Part shown: positions 12,638-24,812 of the stretch, piece after piece
Position numbering within the stretch: position 1 is the stretch's first letter
How the letters are laid out: each line of letters starts with the position of its first letter
DNA from: Tribonema minus
Taxonomy: Eukaryota; Sar; Xanthophyceae; Tribonematales; Tribonemataceae
Assembly: GCA_017506865.1 (NCBI GenBank)
Contig: JAFCMP010000168.1
Location: 372,001-436,000, forward strand
DNA: 64,000 nucleotides
Reading direction: 5' to 3'
The notes under the pieces: model-generated
The model's input: the letters and a program-made list of their open reading frames with translations, nothing else
What the model was told of the DNA's origin: nothing
Database searches by the model: none
Position numbers and translations under genes: made by a program

Positions 12638-13590
12638 CCCTCCCTCAGTACGAAGCCGTGTGCTGTAGTACTGGAAAGCAAACATGTGCAGGTATGAGCC
12701 GGGTGTGCTCCTTGTTGAAGTGCAATGGTGTGTGTGCTAACTGGTGTGGAACACTGTATGTGCAAGTGTGCTTCCTCCCACGGTGAATGCTCTCAGGTGT
12801 GAGCCGGGTGCACTTCCTGATACTATGCTGTGGTGTTTCATGCGAGCTGGTATGGATCCCCAGCGTACTCTGTAACTGGATTAGGCACCAGTGTATACAG
12901 GTGTAGACAGCTGTGGGAAGGCTCGATTGGCTGATGTTGGCCGTTGATGTGAGCCGTGATGCGGGCCCCTCAGGCGGTGGTCTCGATGCTGCTGAAGAAG
13001 GCGTTGATGCTCCAAGGCATTTGATGCCTGCTTCTGCTGTAAGCTGGCGTTGCCGCTGTTGATGCAGTTGTAGCTCCTGCTGTGTATGTGGAGCTAAATG
13101 GAGGTGTGCTCCATTGTGGTGAAGTCATCACCCTGGCTGAGTCTGCCATGTCACTGATGGCAATGATGTTGACGAAGATGCCATGTCGCTGATGGCAATG
13201 ATGTGGACGAAAATGCCAATGATGCTGGCATGATGCTGGTGATGTCGAATCCCAGTTGTGGTTATGTGCAGACGACCTCGTTTAGGCGTTCACCTGTATA
13301 GGTAGAGCCCTGTATGAAACCTCTCTGAATTCGCTAGGCCGCTCTCCTGTGTAGGCCGAACCCTGTATAGAGCCTCTGCCGGTCCTGTATAGGCCACTCC
13401 TGTCGTAGGAGCCCTGTGTAGGACCTGGTCTGCTGATGCCGTGTTGTGACGCTCGCAGGTGGATCCCTCCCTATTCCCGCTGTTCCTGTACTAGGACGTG
13501 CGCGGTATTGTGCCTGCCGCTCACGTATACGTGCTCTCAGCTCCCTTGCGCCCGGCGCACGCGATCACTGTTTTTAGACAGGTCGCACGA

Positions 13591-13965
13591 TCACTGAAAA
13601 GTGCATCGGATTTGGTGTCGCACTGATGCTGTGCGGATTTTCCTCGGCTGCGGCCTGCAGGCCGGACGCGCACTTGACTGTGCGGATTTGATGTCGCACT
13701 GATGCTGTGCGGATTTGGTGACGCACTGCTCTGTGCGGACTCCCTTGGGGGTGTGTGCCAGGTCCCTTGAAGTTGCAGAATTGAACCGAACCGGAGCGAA
13801 TGCCTGCTCCTGCGCCATGACCATGATGGCTTGGCGGTAGCGGTGAAAGAACTGACTGAAGCTCTCATGCTGTACTTCGTGGACCCTTACGCCATGACCG
13901 TGATGGCTGAGTAGCGATGGAAGAACTGACTGCGAGTTCTCGTGCCCATCGAACTCTGGCGACAC
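13591..13965 (-). CDS. Possible gag remnant inside the LTR element
   Basis: An open frame of about 124 codons starts just inside the right LTR on the element's coding strand. It lacks an ATG (first codon GTG). A segment such as ESFSQFFHRYRQAIMVMAQE is helix-like and could be a capsid-type fragment, followed by low-complexity repeats. There is no zinc knuckle, protease or polymerase motif. It could equally be non-coding. Confidence 0.3.
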   Translation of the reverse strand: MSPEFDGHENSQSVLPSLLSHHGHGVRVHEVQHESFSQFFHRYRQAIMVMAQEQAFAPVRFNSATSRDLAHTPKGVRTEQCVTKSAQHQCDIKSAQSSARPACRPQPRKIRTASVRHQIRCTFQ

Positions 13966-14000
13966 ACCTTGGTGTGCCCCGCATCTAGGCCGTCATAACC

Positions 14001-14279
14001 TGACGGAACTATAACACCGTGGCAGAGTAGGACACCCAAGGTGGACCCAATGCAAAGTGCAGAACAGCACTAGACCAGGGCAGGCTGGTATTGCAAAGAA
14101 GTGATATTATGTAGATGCTTGTGCAAGTGGAGAAACAATCCTGACGCAGGGTCGGAATGGTGCTGAACTGGTGCTGGACCAGTACATGGTGGACTAACAA
14201 CAGTAACTCCACTGTGGTGAGAACCTGTGCAGGTATGTAGGCACATGCAAGTAGGGTATGTAAGTTTCATACTCCGTCA
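14001..14279 (-). repeat. LTR, right copy
   Basis: 279 bp and, by eye, base-for-base the same as the left copy. It is followed by the second GGGTC target-site copy. Confidence 0.93.
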
Positions 14280-15120
14280 GGGTCGATGACGTCTGCTGCT
14301 ATGCTGCCCAGGGCGCGCACCTGGGCGTGCTGCAGTGGGCGCGCGCCAACGGCTGCCCCTGGGACGAGTCGACGTGCAGCTTTCCTGCGGAGCGGGGGCA
14401 CCTCGCGGTGGTGCAGTGGGCGCGCGCCAACGGGGGCCCCTGGGACGAGCAGACGTGCTGGCGCGCCGCGAGCAACGGTCACCTGGCGGTGCTGCACTGG
14501 GCGCGCGCCGCCGGCTGCCCCTGGGACGTGCAGCACCGCGGCCGGGGGAGGGCACGTTCAGGTGCTCCAGTGGGCGCGCGCCAACGGGTGCGCGTGGGAT
14601 GCGCGAACGTGCGCCAGCACTGCGATCGAGGGGCACTTTGAGGTGCTGCAGTGGGCGCGCGCCGCCGGGTGCCCCTGGGACGCGCACACAGCCGCGTCCG
14701 CCGCGCACGTGGGGGACCTCGCGATACTGCAGTGGGCGCGCGCCGGCGGGTGCCCGTGGGACGCGGAGACGTGCAGCTACGCGGCAGTCAAGGGGCGCCT
14801 TCACGTGCTCCAGTGGGCACGCGCCAACGGCTGCCCCTGGGACGAGCGCACGTGCTCGTCTGCTGCCGCGTCTGGGCACCTGGAGGTGCTGCAGTGGGCC
14901 CGCGCCAACGGGTGCCCCTGGGACTGCGATACCACGTACCTGGCAAAGCAAGAGCACTGGCAGCACGTCCTGGACTGGGCGCGCGCCAACGGGTGCCCCG
15001 AGCACGCCCCTTCCTGGGATAGGTACATTCCTGATGCGGAGGGCATGAGCGACAAGGACTGTGGCAGCTCTGACCAGGAAAGCGGCGACTCCGGTGAGTC
15101 AACAGTTGCTGCTGCAACAG

Positions 15121-17416
15121 TGGTGTGTAGACATTGCAAATGCCCTGTAGGTGCTGTAGCAGCACTTTTCATATGTGATAAGTCAGCGCTCACGCCTTTT
15201 TCAGCGCTCGCCTGCTCAATCAACAAAACCATGAGGGTGTGCGCGTTCGCTTGCTCGCAACGAATGAATGCGTGTCTGTGCCTAGAGATGGAGACGTGTC
15301 AGAGTTGCGTCGTCGCTGCTTCTGCTGGTACTGCCGCTGCCGCTCCTGCTGCTGCTGTTTGCGACGCTGCTGCAGTCAGCAACCCCTGCGACGGATGGTA
15401 AGTAGAGGCGTAGCCATGCTTTTCTGGCCCAAGAGTTGAAAACGTCGGCTGCGACAGGTACAACTCAGGACTGGGTGCTGCTATGTCTGCCCCCCTATTG
15501 CTCTAGTACAGGCATAGAGCACAGGGCCCTCAGGGCCCATCCGCAATACATATTTGCACATGGTCTCGTCCACTACAGCACACCTTCTAAAGACGAGACC
15601 GCAAGTACAAAGGGGACATCGGAGTGCTGTGGATGTTCATGAATTATGAATTACAAGTGCATGATCGGCGGCTGCATGAGATGTGTGTGGTGCTGCTGCA
15701 ATTGCTCACATGCTGCGATGCAATGCATCCCGCATGATCTGTGACTGTCATCAAGGTTTTGCGCAGCTAGTGCATGGCATATATTCAGCTTACTTCAATG
15801 CACGTCACCACAAAGCATTGGGTGCCCTGTTTTGGTTGTCAAGCCGATTGCATCGGGCCCGGTGAGAAATGGGTGAGAACTGGTGCAACGCAGAGTTTGT
15901 GCATTGATTGATTAACCTCCAGGTTATTTGACGTGTGTTGCTAGGCAGCCTGGCAAGCTGCTGTCGCCAGACTGTGGCTGTGCACCGTCACCAGTTCTAG
16001 TACTGTAGATGTCAAGGCGACGACAGAAGACGAATGCCAGCCGTGTGCTGACAGTGAATGGATTCAAGTTGCGGCAAGCACAACGGAAATCAGCTGCAAC
16101 TGCCACGCCCCATGGCATGAACATACTTTTATGTACAGCAGTGCTGCAGTTCCACTTGGTTTTTACACGGACTGTAAAGAGTCCATGTACAGTCCTGTTT
16201 GCTGTCTCTCATCAGCACGCAGTTTGCAAGGTTTTTCTGTTTGCGTTGGGCTAAAGTCCTACCCTGGACACAGTGAACAGCGATAGCCACCCTGGAGGGC
16301 TGGAGCTTTCCGTTCTGCAAACGCTGGCTGGGCAGGCGTCTCCTGCGCTTGCATGGGTAGTCAGGTAATCCCACTTTGTTGCCCTCTGCGTCTCCCTGCG
16401 GTATTGGCTCGTATGATGTACTGCAAAGCTGCAAAACTTAGTAGGGTTTGCAACACGGTCAAGGACGGTTTCAGCGCCTCAGCGGGCAGTGCAGTTCAGC
16501 TTGCCCATCAGCACACACACACAGCTGCGGTCCCAGCCAGCACGCACGCTCAGCTCACTGTTGATGATCATGATGCTTGGCAACATCAGCGTCGATGTCT
16601 GCGGTGGGTTATAGCAACTGGAACTGCACTCATTTATTCTCATGCGAACTTGAACTTCGCTAGTTGGTTGCATCACATGTGTGTGCAGAGTTTGGGCAGA
16701 GCGTGAAAGAGAGCCGTACAGCGGCACGCTTCAGGCCGTCACCGGCCAAGTAAGTGAGTGTTGCTTAAGAAGAGAAATCACAATTTGTCACATGTGTGCA
16801 GCACAAGAGCTTTGTCAAAATATGCAAGTGCGAATCACACTACGCCTACATTCTATGAACGAGCAGGGACGTATCTGCCCTGCGGACTTTGCGAGCTTAA
16901 TCCTCAACTGCTCTGGCAAGCTCCCAGAGCACCAATCAGTACTGCCAACGCAGCACTTGCCATTTCCGAATCGTTGCTGCCGAAGTATGATGCACTTTCA
17001 CTGCTGCAGCAGCTGCAACCAGTACAGTGTGTGCAGTGATCACAACACGCAGCACTTGCCATTCAGTATCGTTGCTGCCGGAGTACGATTCACTTTCGCT
17101 GCTTCCGCAGCTGCAATCCAGCTCAGTCCGCTGTGGTTGATAAAGAGCTGATGTCGACCACTGCACAGCACTTGCCCCAGCTGCGAAATTGGCGTGGACA
17201 CCACTGCTCTGATGTGCTCTCGTTTCAGGTGTTTTGGCAGTTCATGATCACTTTGACGTGTGCACACACGCACACACACACACGCACGCACACCCTTACA
17301 CCCTTGCACACGTCCAGAGCTGCAGACACCTGAGGCGCAGACACGCCATTCATCCAGCCATCCCCACGGAACCTGCACGCCTCGTCGACACCGCATTGAC
17401 TGCGCCACGCTGCAGC
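15121..17416. other. Intergenic, no gene recognised
   Basis: It begins with possible 3' sequence of the ankyrin-type gene (a GTGAGT at 15093 could be a donor to an unseen exon). The rest has only short frames, the tandem repeat at 16951 and a CA/CG-rich microsatellite at about 17259-17293. Confidence 0.4.
16951..17148. repeat. Two-copy tandem repeat, about 99 bp
   Basis: CAGCACTTGCC recurs at 16951 and 17050, with diverged copies of the sequence that follows (ATCGTTGCTGCCG, GCAGCTGCAA). The copies differ by several substitutions. Confidence 0.65.
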
Positions 17417-20400
17417 ATGACGAGTGTGGCCAGCGCTGCCGCGACACCGAGCTCCCCAACTGCATTGGGCGAATCGCGTGCCGTGGATGACACTGCCGGC
17501 GACCAGGACCGCGAGGCTGCATTTTACGAGGTACGTTGTTGTGTAAGCAAAGACGCCGTAAGGCAATCATTTCACACTTCTATGACGTGCTCGAGCATTG
17601 TGTTGTGACATGACCGAGAAACATTTTGCGCCACACGTCATACTGATTATCAGGGGGTCTTTGCGCGCCCTCGGCAAGAACTCAACACGAGGTGTGCGTG
17701 ATCTTTGGTACACAGTGAGGAGGCAATTGCAGCGCGCCGCGGCCCCAGAACTTTCAGTCGTGTAAGAGTGTGTGCTACAAAGGAGCGTGCGTCCAACACC
17801 ATGGGGTGTGCGCAAGCGGTTTGCTGCATGAATCTCCTGCCAGATTTCTAGGACGGAAGCACTTGTGGTTGTACCAGAAAGTATGCGCACTACACCGGTC
17901 GGACTTCCCGACCATGTGGCCATTCGCATCGCGCGTGCACCCTGCACCCTTAGCAGGAGGTGCTGCAAGCACTGCCACGCACGTCTTCAGCAGCAGTCGC
18001 TGGCAGAGCGCTGATGCGCTGTTGTCCCGCTGGCATAGATTTCATCGTTGAGCCGGTGTCGAAAGCAGACTGTGGCCACGGCAACCTACTAACCCTAAGC
18101 CTAACCCTAACCCTAACCCTAACCCTAACCCTACCCCTCCGCACGGTACACCCAGCCCTGACCCCGCCCGTACGGTGCACATCATCGCTGACGCGCACGC
18201 AGGGAGCGCGGCGTAAAATGGCACAAGCACCCTCGTGCGAGCGCCCTTGCACAATTGCACCTGCGCGCCATGCAACCACAGGAAGAATGCGCGCCAAACG
18301 CGCGTGTGCGCGTGCTCCCCGCCTTCCTCCGTGCCTGCTCACATGCCGCGAATCACGCGCCCCGCTGCCGCCGCCACCGCCGCCGCCGTCGCGCCGCGCC
18401 GCCGCAGATGCTGGCGTGGCTGCGCGCGGGCGGCGCGGCGTTCCCGCCGCTCGCGACGCGCGCGGACGCGGCCAGCGGCTGGGGCGTGTACGCGCTGGAG
18501 GCGGTGCCGCCCGGCGCGCTGCTCATCACCATCCCCAAGCACCTGCTCATCACCCTCGAGGTCGGTGGCGCGCGTCGCTGCGGAGGCCGCCCTCGGTCGA
18601 GAGCATGTATGCGCGCGCCTGCGTTATGGAGGACACGCCGCCTGTAGAAGACTGCGAATACGTAGTGGAGTGTGAATTGCTCTGGACGGTAAGGTGATGC
18701 ATCGCCTGTAGAAGCCGTGGGGGTGCGGTGTGCTGTCTCGCATGACCGGTGCGCTGAGCGTGCTGCGTGTGGGTCGCTGTTTGTTGCCTGTTGGCGCACC
18801 GCATGACACGTCAGGTAGGTATGTAAATGGTATAAGTAATACGCTGTTTTTCATCAGGTGCTCACAGTTCATCTTCGAGGCGGATGCGACCGCGTGCGGC
18901 CCGCTCTACGGCAGAGACCCCTGTACCCGCTGCGCACATGGCTGATGTGATCATCCGCACATGACACTGGGTTTGCGTGTATGTCTGAAGCTCACAGTGT
19001 GTGCAGTCGCGTGGACACGCTGTGATACTCCGTGACACAGTCTGCGGTTTCCGTTGCTCAACAGCCTTCGCAATGTGCGGACTCACATGGACAGCTGTGG
19101 ACCCTGTCATCAGCTGCCTGCATGTGTCCACCATCTTGGGCGGCGATGTTTCGGGAATGTGCAGTGAAGTTGATGTCCTGTTCAAGTACACAGGAGCATC
19201 TGAGACACGTAATTCCTCGTGAACATCAGTACTGCTTCCGAGTATGTGACGCATCGCATGGGCATGTGAAGCATCGCATGGCTGTCAAAACACGTCGCCA
19301 TGTCACCAAATGGCAGCGGCGTGACTCCGCCACTGTTTCGTGCGTGCTCGCCGTTCTCAGGTCGCCAAGGAGAGCGAGATAGGCCGCAAGGTGCGCCAGC
19401 CATAAGGCCCAGTACCACTAAAAACAAGTGTACAAGTTACATGTCATCTCAAGCATGAAAGTAGACATATTCTGGACCTGATTCTTCAGTGCAGTCCTCT
19501 TGACACGCCCCCTCCCACTGCCGCTGAAATGGTAGAAGTGATGCACGTGCAGGTGTCCGCAAGGTGCGCGCCAGCCATGTGGCCCAGTACGGTGTCATGC
19601 CGACAGTGCTGCGCTGAGCACTGCAAACAGCCACGCCCCGTCCTCTGCGCTACACCTGTGTAGACAGCGTCAGCATCGCGCCAGGCAGAAATCCCGCCCT
19701 GCGATGATCCTGTCCCGGCACTGCGCGCATGCAGGTCCAGCAACCGTCAGAGAGGACGTGAAGCCGTTGAGGCTGCGTACATCTTGTTCGCTTTGCAGAA
19801 ACTGACTGCCGCTAGCTTTGCTGTCTGCGCGCGTGCACTTCCAGAAGAGCAGGAAAGACTGCGTGTACAGCTGCTGGGCGCCGCAGCGCCGTGACGTCAC
19901 CATGCGCCTTCAGCCTCAAATGCCGTCGGGATGGGATGCACGCACATTGCGTGCGTACGCTCGCGCACGCGCATTAGAACACGCGAAAACAACTGTCAGT
20001 GCTCTGCACATGCTCCTTCGCGCATACCCCCCCCCCCCCCCCCCCCCACGCAAACCCACCCCCACCCGCCCGCAGCCCATGAACTTTTGTTTCGGTCTCC
20101 TAGTAGTAGAGGGGGGCAAAAGGCGGGCGTTAAGGGCGGAACCTCGGTTGTCACTTGAGGCACAGCTTCCGCCGCATGTGATCCCCCCCCCCACCCCCCC
20201 GTGCGCGCGACAGATCTGCGAAGCTAACTCCAAAAAACTCAGCTCGACTGCTCTGCGCATACTTCTTCACGCACAGCCCCGCCGACTGTGTGCGACAGAT
20301 CTGCGAAGCCGACGTCGAGCTCGGCGCGACGCGCCTCACGCTGCTGAGCATCTTCCTGCTGACGGACCGGCGCCGCGCCGAGTCGGCCTACCTGCCGTAC

Positions 20401-23400
20401 TACGCGACGCTGCCGCCCGCACACGCCGCGTCGCCGCTGTTCTGGCCCGCGGCGCGGCGCGAGGCGCTGCTGGAGGGCTCGTACACGCTCGTCCAGGCAA
20501 GAACCTCAACTTGAACTAGTCAACTCAGGGGCGCAGGCCATACACACACGCCACGCACCATTGGCGCTCCGCGTGAGCGCACCGTAGCCATCCTACGTTG
20601 CCCTTCATTGCAGGTGCCACCGAGTCCGCGCCGCCTTCTTTTCTGCATGACACCTGCAGCTGAACTTTCCGCATCCAATTTCGAATGACATCTAGAATGT
20701 TCAGGGTCATCATCGGTGGCCAAGGGTCAGCCTGGTGGAAAGCCTTAGATTTCCGCCGTTTTATTCTGGAGCAGAGCTTCAGGTTCCGTAATCCTGTGGC
20801 AACAAATTCTGCCGTTGTAACCAACCAGCGTCTGTCGTGTCGTCACGCATGAGCGGCGAGCTTTCAGCTTCTCTGGCAACTATGTCGTTCACCGCGCGTC
20901 GCTGTGCGCCATACTTGTGCTGTACTGCTGGCGCAGATACAAGACTGGGAGGAGGACCTGGAGGCCGACTACGACGACGTGTGCGCCGCCGTGCCAGAGT
21001 TGAAGACGGACCACGGCATTACGCTGGCCGACTTCAAGTGGGCCAGGTGCGCAGCTGGCGGCGCGCGGTTTGCTGCAGTGATGAGCAATCCGCTGAGCTT
21101 CATCACACTTCAACAATCATGCTTCAACGATCAAGAACTGCACGAGATTGCATTTTTTCCCAATTGTTCAGATGACGGACCAGCACTGCCCCTGCAACAC
21201 TCTTGCATGAACACGCCTTGTGTGCAAGCTGCAGTACGCATGAACGCATTTGCATCATGCCTCCGCCAACGCCCCCCCGCCCCCCTTCCCCTGCCCCTGC
21301 TGATGCTGCGCGCCGCCGCCACTGCCGCCAACACCGCGCTGCCGCCGCTGCTGCTGCTGCCGCCGCCGCTGCCGCTGCCGCCGCCGCTGCCGCTGCCGCC
21401 GCCGCTGCCGCTGCCGCCACCGCTGCCGCCGCCGCCAACACCGCGCCGCCGCCGCCGCCGCCGCGCGCAGCGCAGGATGAGCGTGGCGAGCCGCAACTTC
21501 ACACTGGGCGTCGGCGCTGCGCACACGAGCGCGCTTGTGCCGCTGGCGGACATGATCAACCACGCGCGGCCGCGCCAGACGCGCTGGTCGTACAGCGCGG
21601 CGCGCGGCGCGTTCGCCGTGACGGCGATCCGCGGCATCAGCACGGGGGAGCAGGTACGCTTGCACGCTGCTGCTCTGCTGAGCGGCTGATGCGCGATGCT
21701 GCAGCAGCACGCTCTCGTGGCATTTGGGCGCCGCCGCGGCGGCGCGGAGTGGCGAGCGTTCCGACGTGCGTGCGCGCTGCAGGCTGTTACGGCAGGCCGC
21801 CGCAGTGGAGCCCGTGAAACCGTGTAGGCGTGTGGCACTTTATACATTGACTGCACAGGTATCGTAAGACTTACACTTGAAGGTGCACTCGGCCTGGTGC
21901 TGACCAGCGGCGGCCACGCTGCGCGGCACTCGCTGCGGTTCCCGTTGCCGCAATGCGTGGCGACGGCGCTGGAGAAAGCGGGCATGCCCTTGCCTCAGCA
22001 ATCGTGGCGCGTGTATCGATGGTGAAATGTTAACTTTTGATACGATTGATGGTGAGGCACTGACATGCTGCTGCAATCCACCGACGTTGCGCCGCGCGCA
22101 TGCGTGCGACATCCAACCCAATAAGAGCTCATGGTGCTGTCCTGGTATACACAAGCACATGTGGACACGCATGCACAAAGGGGGATCGCATCCAGGAAAG
22201 ACATGCACCTGAATGTAGGCAAGACGTGCACCTGAGGCACCTATAGTGCAAGTTGCTGTGGCAAGTGAAAGTAACAGCTGCACGGTGCGCACACTCACTT
22301 CGTGCGTGCGCTGCTGCCGCCACTGCGCCAGGTGTATGACAGCTACGGCAACAAGTGCAACAGCCGCCTCCTCGTCAACTACGGCTTCACGCTGCGCGAC
22401 AACTGTGACGAGGACGGCGAGACGTTCAACACCATACGCCTCTGGCTGCCGCTGCCGCGCGACGACGCGGCCTACGAGCTGAAGGCACGTGCACCTCATT
22501 GGAGCACTGCTGCTGCGCCAGTCGTTGCGTCGGGCAGCACTGTTGCATCTGCCACCGCGCACGCGCAGAGCGCGGCGAGCGGCGGTGCTCGCTGGTAGCT
22601 GAGGCCTTTGATGCAGCCGGTGTCGCAACGGCGCCGTGTGATGATGTGTAGGGGCACAGGTACGCAGCTCGTTTCGGATGAGGGTGGGGGTTGGCTAATC
22701 CTAACGGTGACGCCGTGAGCGACGCAATGCGTGCGCACGTGGGCTGCGCAATTTACAACGCCTGCAGCTCCACGAGCCCTCAGCACCGCCCTCGCACCGC
22801 GAAGAGCGCGCAGGCACGCGCTGCTGCCGCCGGCGGCGTCTGTACGGCAAACCCCGTTGGTTACCTCATATTCACATGTGACATGTGCCAGTTGCGGTGG
22901 CAGGCTTGCCAATCGTCAGCAAGCTTGTTCAAGTGTTCCGACGCAGTGACTGTAAGATCGCTCGCCTGCACAGTCCCCCAGTGTGCCACGTCATGCCACC
23001 ATCCGTGCCCCAGACCGTAGCCTGCCGGGCTCCGCCTGGACCGTGGCTTTGTGAGGCGTCGCTACAATGTGCACATGCAGCAGTCAGACCGGCGGTTTGA
23101 AGTGCCGACTCAGAGGCTGACTCACGACCCGCTCGCTTCTGACCGACGCGCAGTGGCAGCTGCTGGGCGGCGACGACGCCCTCGAGCCCGACGCCATGGC
23201 TGCCGACGCCGCCTCCAGCAGCAGCGGCAGCAGCAGCAGCGGCGGCAGCAGCAGCCGCGAAGGCGCCCACGGCCACGGCAAACCTTTTTCTGCGCCGCAG
23301 CGCGCGGCGCGCGGGCTCGTCGGGCGCGAGTGCCGCCTCAGCGGCGCCTACGACTCCGCGCTGAGCGCTGACGCCCTCAGCGCGGCGCGCGTGCTTGCCG

Positions 23401-24812
23401 CGGCGGCGCCGGAAGAGGTTGCAGCGCTGCCGACGCCGCCGCTGCGCCGCGACTTCTCCGCGCGGCCGCTGCCGCCGCTGGGCTGCGCCGCAGAGGCTGC
23501 CGCGCTGGACGCGCTCGCCGCCGCCGCGCGCGCGGCGCTGGCGCGCTACCCGCGCGCCACCGCGGAGGGGGCGGACGCGGGGGTCTGGGAGGTTCCCGGG
23601 GGGGAGGTGAGGCTGCTATTGTGATCATCGTGGCGGCGCGCATGTGTCATGGATTGACAACTGCGTCCTGGCATTTATATCAGTAGCGCCCTCGCTGGCG
23701 TGGTGTCAGCGTCAGCGCTCCCTGATGTTGCTGGACAATGTGTGCGCGGCGGAGGGGGCGGAGGCGGGTGTCGGGGAGGTCCCCGGGGGGGAGGTGAGGC
23801 AACGCTATCGCCGTACACATTTGTGTGTGATGTCAGCAGTGGCGCGCGTTTGCCATGCATGCGCGGGCGGCGCCCGGCATCCTTGCCTAGCAGCGCCGCT
23901 GCGCAGATTTCACAGTGTCGCTGGAGCCTCGTGGTGTTGAAGCGCACGCCGTTGAGATACCGCTGTTGCAGACCCGCCATGTGGGTGCGCCGCCTCTGCT
24001 TTTCGCAGGTGGAGATTGTGCTCTAAGTTGGGGCTTGGCGCGCTGAGTTCTTATCTCGTAAGTGTGTACGCGCACTGCGGCTGCGCGGCGTCTGGTGCCG
24101 CGTGCGGAGCGCTGCAGCATGACTGCATGGCGCATTTGCGGGCTCAGAAACCTCTGCGCGTGGTGGTGGACCCCTCAATGGCGGCCATAGCGGTGGGGGC
24201 GCCGCCGCAATGTGGCAGCAGCGCGCCGTACGCGTTGCAGCGATTGCTCTCGCATCACAACGCAGGACTGCTGGAATATGAGCCTCACTCGTAGCCTAGA
24301 GTTTGATTCAGTATCAGCACTCATCGGTTGTCTGGTACGTGACGGCGTACTCGCAACCAAGCATTGATAACGGCCGTTACCTCGCGGTTACGTTTCTCTT
24401 GATTCTCCTAGAAATTACTGCTGTTCAACGCGAATGCGCTCTACACTCACTCAGTAGGCTCGCGCTTGGGCCGCCACTGTCATGTGCTGCTGCTTGTGCA
24501 GCGCTCCGCAGGCTTTCACGTGCGCTTAGCCTAATGCCGTTGAGCACTGCTACTGCTCGCGCGCAGGAGCTGTCGCGGCTCGACGTGCACAACGCTCAGA
24601 CGCTGATCTCCGGCGAGATCCGCTTGTGCCGCCAGTGGATCGCGACGGCGGAGCGCGCGGCGCCGCTGCTGCGCATCGCCGCGGCCGGCGGCGCCGGTGC
24701 GATTATGGGCATCAATTTTGGTGCTGCAGAGGAAAAAGATCGATACGTGCGAGAAGTCGTGTGGCCGCTGATACAGGCAGCGCCCCCGCGCCCGACGGTG
24801 CCTCCTGAATAA
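17417..24812 (+). CDS. SET-domain lysine methyltransferase, SETD6/Rubisco-LSMT class
   Basis: Nine phase-consistent exons: 17417-17530, 18408-18560, 19361-19390, 20299-20496, 20937-21046, 21476-21653, 22332-22484, 23154-23606 and 24567-24812; 544 residues. The split-SET order is clear: GWGVYALEAVPPGALLITIP (first SET part), VAKESEIGRK in a 30-base microexon, the long inserted helical domain, then LVPLADMINHARP (NHx, about 222-233) and LVNYGF (277-280), which form the S-adenosylmethionine and lysine-channel site. A helical Rubisco-LSMT C-terminal substrate-binding domain follows. Targets in this class include Rubisco, aldolase and non-histone nuclear proteins; this sequence does not say which. 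No plastid leader is evident. Exons 4 and 7 appear to end at GC donors (CAG/GCAAGA, AAG/GCACGT). Introns carry copies of exon edges. The last two junctions are the least certain. Confidence 0.85.
18088..18137 (+). repeat. Interstitial telomere-type repeat (CCCTAA)n
   Basis: Several head-to-tail CCCTAA units lie within intron 1 of the SET-domain gene. Confidence 0.9.
19376..19595 (+). repeat. Copied donor of SET gene exon 3
   Basis: The exon 3 end and donor (GGCCGCAAG/GTGCGC) with about 25 bp of intron recur about 177 bp downstream (near 19557-19592) with few changes, in the same orientation. Confidence 0.8.
20206..20310 (+). repeat. Copied acceptor of SET gene exon 4
   Basis: The acceptor and first exon bases (GCGACAG/ATCTGCGAAGC) occur twice, about 83 bp apart. 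The downstream copy opens the real exon; the upstream copy loses the frame after CGAAGC. Confidence 0.8.
23560..23805 (+). repeat. Copied donor of SET gene exon 8
   Basis: About 50 bp covering the end of exon 8 and its GTGAGG donor (to about 23612) recurs about 188 bp downstream (to about 23803). Both copies keep the donor, so either could be used. Confidence 0.8.

Larger units (their letters stand above)
12359..14279 (-). mobile_element. Complete short LTR retrotransposon, non-autonomous
   Basis: Two 279-bp direct repeats (12359-12637 and 14001-14279) look identical throughout. They begin TGACGGA and end TCCGTCA, the TG...CA inverted termini of LTRs. A five-base target duplication, GGGTC, flanks the element (12354-12358 and 14280-14284). 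The internal region is only about 1.36 kb. In minus orientation a purine tract GAGGGAGGG abuts the downstream LTR and GGTTATGACGGCC follows the upstream LTR. GGTTATG is complementary to the initiator-tRNA-Met anticodon loop, as in copia-type half-tRNA priming. No reverse transcriptase is present, so mobility would need proteins in trans. Identical LTRs imply recent insertion. Confidence 0.93.
11732..15120 (+). pseudogene. Ankyrin-type WARANGCPWD repeat gene, disrupted copy
   Basis: The N-terminus (ATG 11732) matches the paralogue at 26248 (LSFLPPSLMTRSTCHAFHDV), an F-box-like segment. The 5' part carries repeats such as LAVLQWLRANGCPWD up to 12358 and the 3' part resumes at 14285 with many LQWARANGCPWD units of about 25-26 residues, ending in an acidic Ser/Asp tail (DKDCGSSDQESGDSGES). 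Three lesions separate it from an intact gene. A TAG at 11840-11842 stands where the paralogue has a serine codon. A complete LTR element sits at 12359-14279. A small deletion near 14535-14550 shifts frame before VQVLQWARANGCAWD. The family is known as ankyrin-like repeats in algae and giant viruses; roles are protein-protein interaction at most. Confidence 0.85.

Noticed and set aside
17770-18051. Possible extra SET-gene exon (FLGRKHLWLYQK)
   Set aside because: No matching segment in the family, and exons 1 and 2 already join in phase.
23644-24026. Possible extra SET-gene exon ending VEIVL at 24009-24026
   Set aside because: It hits a stop at once and would remove the C-terminal domain. The acceptor at 24566 keeps phase and family length.
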